Made by a program: the position numbers and the translations under genes | In this document: positions 6,430-10,159 of the stretch, in pieces | Layout: each line of letters starts with the position of its first letter | How positions within the stretch are numbered: position 1 is the first letter of the stretch | Source of the DNA: JBBQBQ01 sp038317685 | Lineage (GTDB): Bacteria; Desulfobacterota; Desulfuromonadia; Desulfuromonadales; DDH964 | Reading direction: 5' to 3' | Assembly (NCBI GenBank): GCA_038317685.1 | Contig: JBBQBQ010000119.1 | Coordinates: 1-10,159 of the forward strand | Length of the DNA: 10,159 nucleotides | The notes under the pieces: model-generated | Database searches by the model: none | Told to the model about the DNA's origin: nothing | The model's input: only the letters and a program-made list of their open reading frames with translations

Positions 6430-9128
6430 TGACCGAAGCCGTCGCACCGACCGTCTCCTTTTTCACTCCCGAGCTGTTGACCGATCCCGCGATCCCCTAC
6501 CAGGAGCGACGGCTGCGGCTTCTGGACGCCTCCCGCAAATACCTCGACCATCACCAGCGGGAGATATGCGAACAGCACCGCCAGGGCGCCAGCGGCAAAC
6601 AGGTGGTCGGCAGCCTCACCTCCATGGCCGACACCCTGATTCGCAACCTTTATCGGAGCATCTCGGCCGACATCCCCGAATCGGGGTTCGGGGCCTGCAC
6701 CCTGATCGCCCTCGGCGGTTACGGCCGGGGCGAGCTCAATCCCCGTTCCGACATCGATCTGATGTTCTTCTACAGTGGCAAGGATCGCCCTTTCGCCGAG
6801 AAACTCTCCGAGCGGATGCTCTATCTGCTTTGGGACCTCGGCTTGGAGGTCGGTTACAGCGTTCGCACCGAGAAGGATTGCCTGGAGATGGCGGAGAAGG
6901 ATATCACCGCCCGCACCGCTCTCCTCGACTCCCGTTATCTGGTTGGGGATGAACTCCTGTTCCGGGACTATGAGCGCACTGTACTGGGAGCGGTCCTCGG
7001 TCGCAACAGCCAGGCCTTTATTCGCGAAAAGCTGGAGGAGAATGACCGACGCCTCTCGAAATACGGCTCCTCGGTCTTTCTGCTGGAACCGAACATCAAG
7101 GAAGGAGAGGGGGGGCTGCGCGACCTCCACACCGCCCTGTGGATCGCCCAGGTCAAATTCAAAGCCCGCTCCCTGCGCGACTTGATCATCAAGGGGGTTC
7201 TCAATGAGCGGGAGGGGGCGGCCTTCGAAGCGGCCCTCGATCATCTCTGGAAGATCCGCAACGAACTTCATTTCCTCTCCTCCCGCAAGAACGAACAGAT
7301 CAATTTCGAGCAGCAGGAGAAGATCGCGGCCTTTCTCGGCTATCAGGACAACCGCAAGGCGCCGGCCGTCGAGCAGTTCATGCAGGACTACTACGCCCAT
7401 GCCACCCAGGTCGAACACCTGTCCGCGACGCTGGTCAGCAAGGCGACCCAGCAGGAGGAGTCGAGCTTCAAGATCCTCGGCTACCTCAAGCGCCGTTCGG
7501 TGGCGGAAGGCTTCTACATCCTGCGAGGCGAACTGCGGCTGGCCCGCAATGACCTCTTTGAGGCGAATCCGGCGGCGATGATGCACGCTTTCCTGCTCGC
7601 CCAGCGTCACGATGTCAAACTCGCCGTTCCCCTCAAGGGACTGATCCGCGAGAACCTGGCCCGCATCAACGACAAGGTGCGTCGCAGCCGGGAGATGGCC
7701 GAGGATTTTCTGGAAATCCTGCGCACCCCGCGGGGTCTCGGGCGGACCTTGCGGGACATGCACCACCTGCAGTTCCTCAATCGCTTCCTCCCTGAATTCG
7801 AGCGCATTTACTGCAAGGTGCAGCATGATGCCTACCACATCTACACCGTCGACATTCATACCCTGTTTGCCGTCGAGGAGATTGCCAAGCTTTGGCTGGG
7901 CGACTATCGCGAGAAGAAGCCGCTGCTGACCCAGGTCGCCAACGACATCGAGAAGCGGGAGCTGATCATGCTGGCGGTCCTGCTCCACGATATCGGCAAG
8001 GGGGAAGGGAAAGATCATTCCAACAAGGGTGCGGACCTGGTGCCGACCATCGCCCGGCGCCTTGGCCTGGGCAAAGAGGACAGCCAGCGCCTCGAATTTC
8101 TGGTGCGCAACCACTTGAAAATGGCCCATATCTCCCAACGCCGCGATCTTCACGACGACAAGCTGATCCTGCAGTTCGCCCAATCGATGGAGATGAGCGA
8201 AAATCTCAAGATGCTCTTTCTCCTGACCTTCGCCGACATCAAGGCGGTCGGGCCGGACGTCTGGTCCGAGTGGAAGGGATTGCTGCTGCAGGAGCTCTAC
8301 GAGAAGGCCTACGAGGCCATGGAGCGGGGAGACTTCCGGCTCGAAAAACGCTCCGAGAAGATTCGCAACCGGAAACGCAAGGTGGTGGAACGCCTGGAGG
8401 GTGAGATTGACGGCAAGCTGGTGCGGGAGACCCTGGCGACCCTCGACACCCGCTACCTGATGTCCTACCGCTCGATGGAGATTGCCGAGCATCTGCGGGT
8501 GATGATGGGCCGCCAGGACCGCACCCTGGCCCTCAAGATCGAGCAGGAGAGCGGGGCCGACTTCACTCAGGTGACGGTCACCACCCTCGATATCCCCGGA
8601 CTCTTTTCCAAGATCGCCGGGGTTATGGCCGCCAACGGCATCAACATCCTCGGCGCCCAGATCTTCACCACCAAGCACGGCATCGCCCTCGATATCCTTC
8701 AGGTCCGCAGTCCCGGCGGCGAGCGGATCAGCGACCCGGAAAAGTGGCGGGCTTTCGAGGCCGACCTGACCGGGGTCATTGAAGGGCGGGTTCGCGTCGG
8801 AGACCTGGTGCGGAAACGGCAGCGGCCTGCCTTTCTTGCCGGAAAGCCGAAGCCGCTGCGCCCCAACCGGGTGGAGATCGACAATGAAGTCTCCGACGAG
8901 TACACCGTCATCGACATCTATGCCCACGACAAGGTCGGCCTGCTTTACCAGATCACCAAGACCTTAAAGGAACTCGGTCTTTATATCGGCGTCTCGAAGA
9001 TCTCCACCAAAGTCGATCAGGTCGCGGATACCTTTTATGTCCAGGATATCTTCGGCCAGAAAACCCTCCTGCCGGAGCGGATCGAAGAAGTGGAGCGGCG
9101 ACTGCTGGAGTGTTTCGACGCGGATTGA
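6426..9128 (+). CDS. glnD: Bifunctional PII uridylyltransferase / uridylyl-removing enzyme GlnD
   Basis: A 900-residue cytoplasmic sensor of glutamine. In the family it adds UMP to PII proteins (GlnB/GlnK) when glutamine is low and removes it when glutamine is high, so controlling nitrogen assimilation. Domains in order: nucleotidyltransferase with 'GGYGRGEL' at 97-104 and catalytic D109 and D111 in 'PRSDIDL'; a linker region; an HD hydrolase domain with H478 (VDIHTL) and H521-D522 (LLHDIGKG); then two C-terminal ACT domains at about 712-765 and 826-890 (motifs 'DIPGLFSKIAGVM' and 'DKVGLLYQITKTL') that bind glutamine. Both activities look intact. Length matches the family (about 850-940). The ATG at 6426 overlaps the amidase stop (ATGA); a second ATG at 6429 is equally possible. 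AAGGTGAT at 6409-6416 may be the ribosome site. No PII or glutamine synthetase gene is in the window. Confidence 0.98.
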   Translation: MMTEAVAPTVSFFTPELLTDPAIPYQERRLRLLDASRKYLDHHQREICEQHRQGASGKQVVGSLTSMADTLIRNLYRSISADIPESGFGACTLIALGGYGRGELNPRSDIDLMFFYSGKDRPFAEKLSERMLYLLWDLGLEVGYSVRTEKDCLEMAEKDITARTALLDSRYLVGDELLFRDYERTVLGAVLGRNSQAFIREKLEENDRRLSKYGSSVFLLEPNIKEGEGGLRDLHTALWIAQVKFKARSLRDLIIKGVLNEREGAAFEAALDHLWKIRNELHFLSSRKNEQINFEQQEKIAAFLGYQDNRKAPAVEQFMQDYYAHATQVEHLSATLVSKATQQEESSFKILGYLKRRSVAEGFYILRGELRLARNDLFEANPAAMMHAFLLAQRHDVKLAVPLKGLIRENLARINDKVRRSREMAEDFLEILRTPRGLGRTLRDMHHLQFLNRFLPEFERIYCKVQHDAYHIYTVDIHTLFAVEEIAKLWLGDYREKKPLLTQVANDIEKRELIMLAVLLHDIGKGEGKDHSNKGADLVPTIARRLGLGKEDSQRLEFLVRNHLKMAHISQRRDLHDDKLILQFAQSMEMSENLKMLFLLTFADIKAVGPDVWSEWKGLLLQELYEKAYEAMERGDFRLEKRSEKIRNRKRKVVERLEGEIDGKLVRETLATLDTRYLMSYRSMEIAEHLRVMMGRQDRTLALKIEQESGADFTQVTVTTLDIPGLFSKIAGVMAANGINILGAQIFTTKHGIALDILQVRSPGGERISDPEKWRAFEADLTGVIEGRVRVGDLVRKRQRPAFLAGKPKPLRPNRVEIDNEVSDEYTVIDIYAHDKVGLLYQITKTLKELGLYIGVSKISTKVDQVADTFYVQDIFGQKTLLPERIEEVERRLLECFDAD

Positions 9129-9177
9129 CAAACGGTCGGGGTGCGACGGCACCGGGCGTTGGATCGCTGGAAAACCT

Positions 9178-9213
9178 GCGGCCTGCGGCTTATCGCTGCG
9201 GGCCGTCTTATTT
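9178..9213 (+). terminator. Intrinsic terminator of the mutS-amidase-glnD operon
   Basis: An 11-bp stem (CGGCCTGCGGC at 9179-9189 pairing with GCTGCGGGCCG at 9195-9205, including two G-U pairs) closes a 5-nt loop (TTATC) and is followed by TCTTATTT. It begins 50 bp after the glnD stop. Stem length, small loop and T-rich tail fit a rho-independent terminator well. Confidence 0.75.
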
Positions 9214-9300
9214 GGGACGGGTAAACGCGAAAGGCCGTGATCGTTGATTCTCCAGAGGGTCTCTCAGACACACAATTCTTTTCATAAGGATGCAGAACAT

Positions 9301-9330
9301 TTGACAATCCGTGGTTCGTGAGCGTACTTT
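9301..9330 (+). promoter_or_regulatory. Candidate sigma-70 promoter upstream of hsdM
   Basis: A perfect -35 box TTGACA (9301-9306) is followed after 18 bp by TACTTT (9325-9330), a fair -10 in an AT-rich stretch. Transcription would start near 9337, about 115 nt before the hsdM ATG, leaving room for the hairpin described at 9390-9427. The -35 is strong and the -10 mediocre. Confidence 0.5.
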
Positions 9331-9389
9331 AAAAACCTTGTAATGCAGGGAGGGATGATGGAATCTGATAGGGAGGAAGAGCGTTTGAT

Positions 9390-9427
9390 GCCGTATGCTG
9401 CCCGGGAGGGTGGGAGCGGCTTTTTTT
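9390..9427 (+). terminator. Terminator-like hairpin in the hsdM leader
   Basis: GCC (9390-9392), GCT (9397-9399) and CCC (9401-9403) can pair with GGC (9418-9420), AGC (9415-9417) and GGG (9412-9414), giving a bulged 9-bp stem directly followed by seven Ts (9421-9427). It lies after the promoter candidate and only 24 nt before the hsdM ATG. It could end a small transcript of about 90 nt, or act as a conditional leader terminator. The bulges weaken the stem, so function is uncertain. Confidence 0.4.
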
Positions 9428-9451
9428 GTGCTCGAATGATTGGAGAATCAG

Positions 9452-10087
9452 ATGTCCGACCAGCAATTTCTGCAAGACCTTGAAAAGAAACTCTGGACTG
9501 CCGCCGACAAGCTGCGCTCCACCCTCGACGCCGCCCAGTACAAGCACGCGGTGCTCGGACTGCTGTTCGTCAAGTACGTTTCCGACGCTTTTGATATCCG
9601 CCGTCAGGAGCTGCTCGCGCAATTCCAGAATGAAGAACATGACTATTATCTCAACCCCGGCGATTACGACTCGGACCAGGAGTATCAGGCCGAGATCGCC
9701 GCCGAACTGGAGATCCGCGACTACTACACCGAAAAGAACGTCTTCTGGGTGCCGCAGCTGGCGCGCTGGCAGACCTTGCAGAACAACTCCAAGCTGCCGC
9801 CGGGCACGAAGATCGAGATCAAGAACGGCACGACCACAACCTACGAGATTCGCAGCGTCGGCCGGCTGATCGATGATGCCCTCGAAGCGATCGAGAAGGA
9901 CAACCCCAAGCTCAAGGGGATCCTTAACAAGCAGTACGGGCGTTTGCAGATCGACCAGGCCAAGCTCGGCGAGCTGATCGACCTGATCGCCACCATTCCT
10001 TTCGTCCACGCATCGTTGCAGGTGTTATCAGCCGTTCACGGGTGGCTGGTTGGTGAAGAGTTCCGCAGGGTCTTTTGCGGTGCGTAG
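9452..10087 (+). CDS. hsdM: Type I restriction-modification methyltransferase HsdM, broken after residue 190
   Basis: HsdM is the adenine methyltransferase subunit that, with HsdS and HsdR, protects host DNA and marks foreign DNA for cleavage. Residues 1-190 match the family's N-terminal helical domain: 'LEKKLWTAADKLRSTLDAAQYKHAVLGLLFVKYVSDAF' is spread over residues 9-47, followed by the stretch through 'KLGELIDLIATIPF' (about 172-185). ATG 9452 has GGAG 6 nt upstream; a TTG at 9440 would add four residues. The family normally continues with a 'D(I/V)LGxVYEYFLGQFA' segment and then the S-adenosylmethionine and NPPF catalytic motifs, for a total near 500 residues. Here similarity ends after Q190 (codon at 10019), then 21 unrelated residues run to TAG 10085-10087. 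The product as it stands cannot methylate. No hsdS or hsdR is visible. The break may be a sequence join rather than a true mutation. Confidence 0.85.
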   Translation: MSDQQFLQDLEKKLWTAADKLRSTLDAAQYKHAVLGLLFVKYVSDAFDIRRQELLAQFQNEEHDYYLNPGDYDSDQEYQAEIAAELEIRDYYTEKNVFWVPQLARWQTLQNNSKLPPGTKIEIKNGTTTTYEIRSVGRLIDDALEAIEKDNPKLKGILNKQYGRLQIDQAKLGELIDLIATIPFVHASLQVLSAVHGWLVGEEFRRVFCGA

Positions 10088-10159
10088 TGAGGTTGTCGAC
10101 CTGTGGGGTGGTTGGGGTCGTTGGGTGGGGATCATGGGTTACCCCACGGGTGCTCCGTC
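10023..10159 (+). CDS. LGFP-repeat-like coding fragment, open at both ends
   Basis: The frame shifted +1 from hsdM stays open for 45 codons to the window end. Its translation holds 'QPFTGGWLVKSSAGSFAV', then 'VVDLWGGWGRWVGIMGYPTG'. This spacing (aromatic-Gly-Gly, a 'S-x-A-G-x-F-A-V' strand, a V-x-x-L/W helix, then G-x-x-G-(Y/W)-P-T) is that of an LGFP repeat, found mostly in actinobacterial cell-surface and secreted proteins. No start codon precedes it in a sensible place, so it is the interior of a larger gene whose 5' part is missing. Third positions are T in 16 of 45 codons, with much GGT and CGT, unlike the C-rich endings of the neighbouring genes. The match is by eye over one repeat, so it is tentative; an unknown mobile-element end is the alternative. 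Confidence 0.45.

Larger units (their letters stand above)
9129..9451 (+). other. Non-coding spacer between glnD and hsdM
   Basis: This 323-bp stretch has no convincing gene. It holds, in order, a small GGTGC/GCACC hairpin (9140-9153) with no T-run, the glnD terminator, an AT-richer part (about 9240-9350) with short palindromes (AGAG-ggt-CTCT at 9254-9264), a promoter candidate at 9301 and a terminator-like hairpin at 9390-9427. An open frame of 42 codons (9355-9483) begins with two ATGs right behind AGGGAGGG and overlaps the hsdM start in another frame. It has no recognisable product and is not called as a gene. The drop in GC marks the change from backbone operon to a probable accessory region. 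Confidence 0.6.

Noticed and set aside
5218..6447. A 409-codon open frame antisense to the amidase
   Set aside because: The plus-strand frame has the signal peptide, AMIN and zinc ligands; the antisense product has low-complexity composition and no motif.
6393..8927. An 844-codon open frame antisense to glnD
   Set aside because: Same cause: a shadow of GlnD codon bias with no recognisable domain or ribosome site.
10125..10147. GTGGGG ... CCCCAC inverted repeat near the right edge
   Set aside because: A 6-bp GC-only repeat inside a probable coding frame, with no T-run or partner copy; likely chance.
10022..10159. Sequence after the hsdM break as the end of an insertion sequence
   Set aside because: A small hairpin (CAGCC ... 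GGCTG at about 10029-10048) suggested an element end, but no known terminal repeat or transposase is recognised and the open LGFP-like frame explains the sequence better. It cannot be excluded without the downstream DNA.

Overview
The window is a GC-rich bacterial segment of about 10 kb. Most of it is ordinary chromosomal backbone. The sequence resembles the Desulfuromonadales/Geobacter group: a chemotaxis receptor tail, a tight mutS - amidase - glnD run, and strongly G/C-ending codons. This placement is from memory and was not tested by any search.

Layout. Positions 1-306 hold the C-terminal end of a methyl-accepting chemotaxis protein, followed by a hairpin terminator at 340-376. On the minus strand, a two-gene unit runs leftward from about 1925: an unrecognised 170-residue protein (1899-1387), then a YiiP/FieF-like cation diffusion facilitator (1365-418) with its metal-binding residues intact. 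A short divergent spacer (1900-2072) separates this unit from a rightward operon: mutS (2073-4688), a secreted TPR-AMIN-Amidase_3 cell-wall amidase (4693-6429) and glnD (6426-9128). These three genes are separated by 4 bp or overlap, and a strong hairpin terminator closes the run at 9178-9213.

After glnD comes about 320 bp of non-coding DNA that is less GC-rich in its middle. It carries a good -35 box at 9301 and a terminator-like hairpin with seven Ts at 9390-9427. It leads into the start of a type I restriction-modification methyltransferase gene, hsdM (from 9452). This is the only accessory or defence gene in the window.

The most notable feature is at the right edge. HsdM similarity stops abruptly near residue 190 (about position 10021), before any catalytic motif. 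From there the frame shifted by +1 stays open to the window end and encodes an LGFP-repeat-like segment with different codon endings. LGFP repeats are typical of actinobacterial surface proteins, so this looks like a chimeric join (assembly or amplification artefact) or, less likely, a real recombination breakpoint. I found no convincing new biological system.

Functionally, the backbone genes cover DNA mismatch repair (MutS), peptidoglycan cleavage (amidase), nitrogen-status signalling to PII proteins (GlnD), metal efflux (CDF) and chemosensing (MCP). Tight packing suggests co-transcription of mutS, the amidase and glnD, but no shared pathway is evident.
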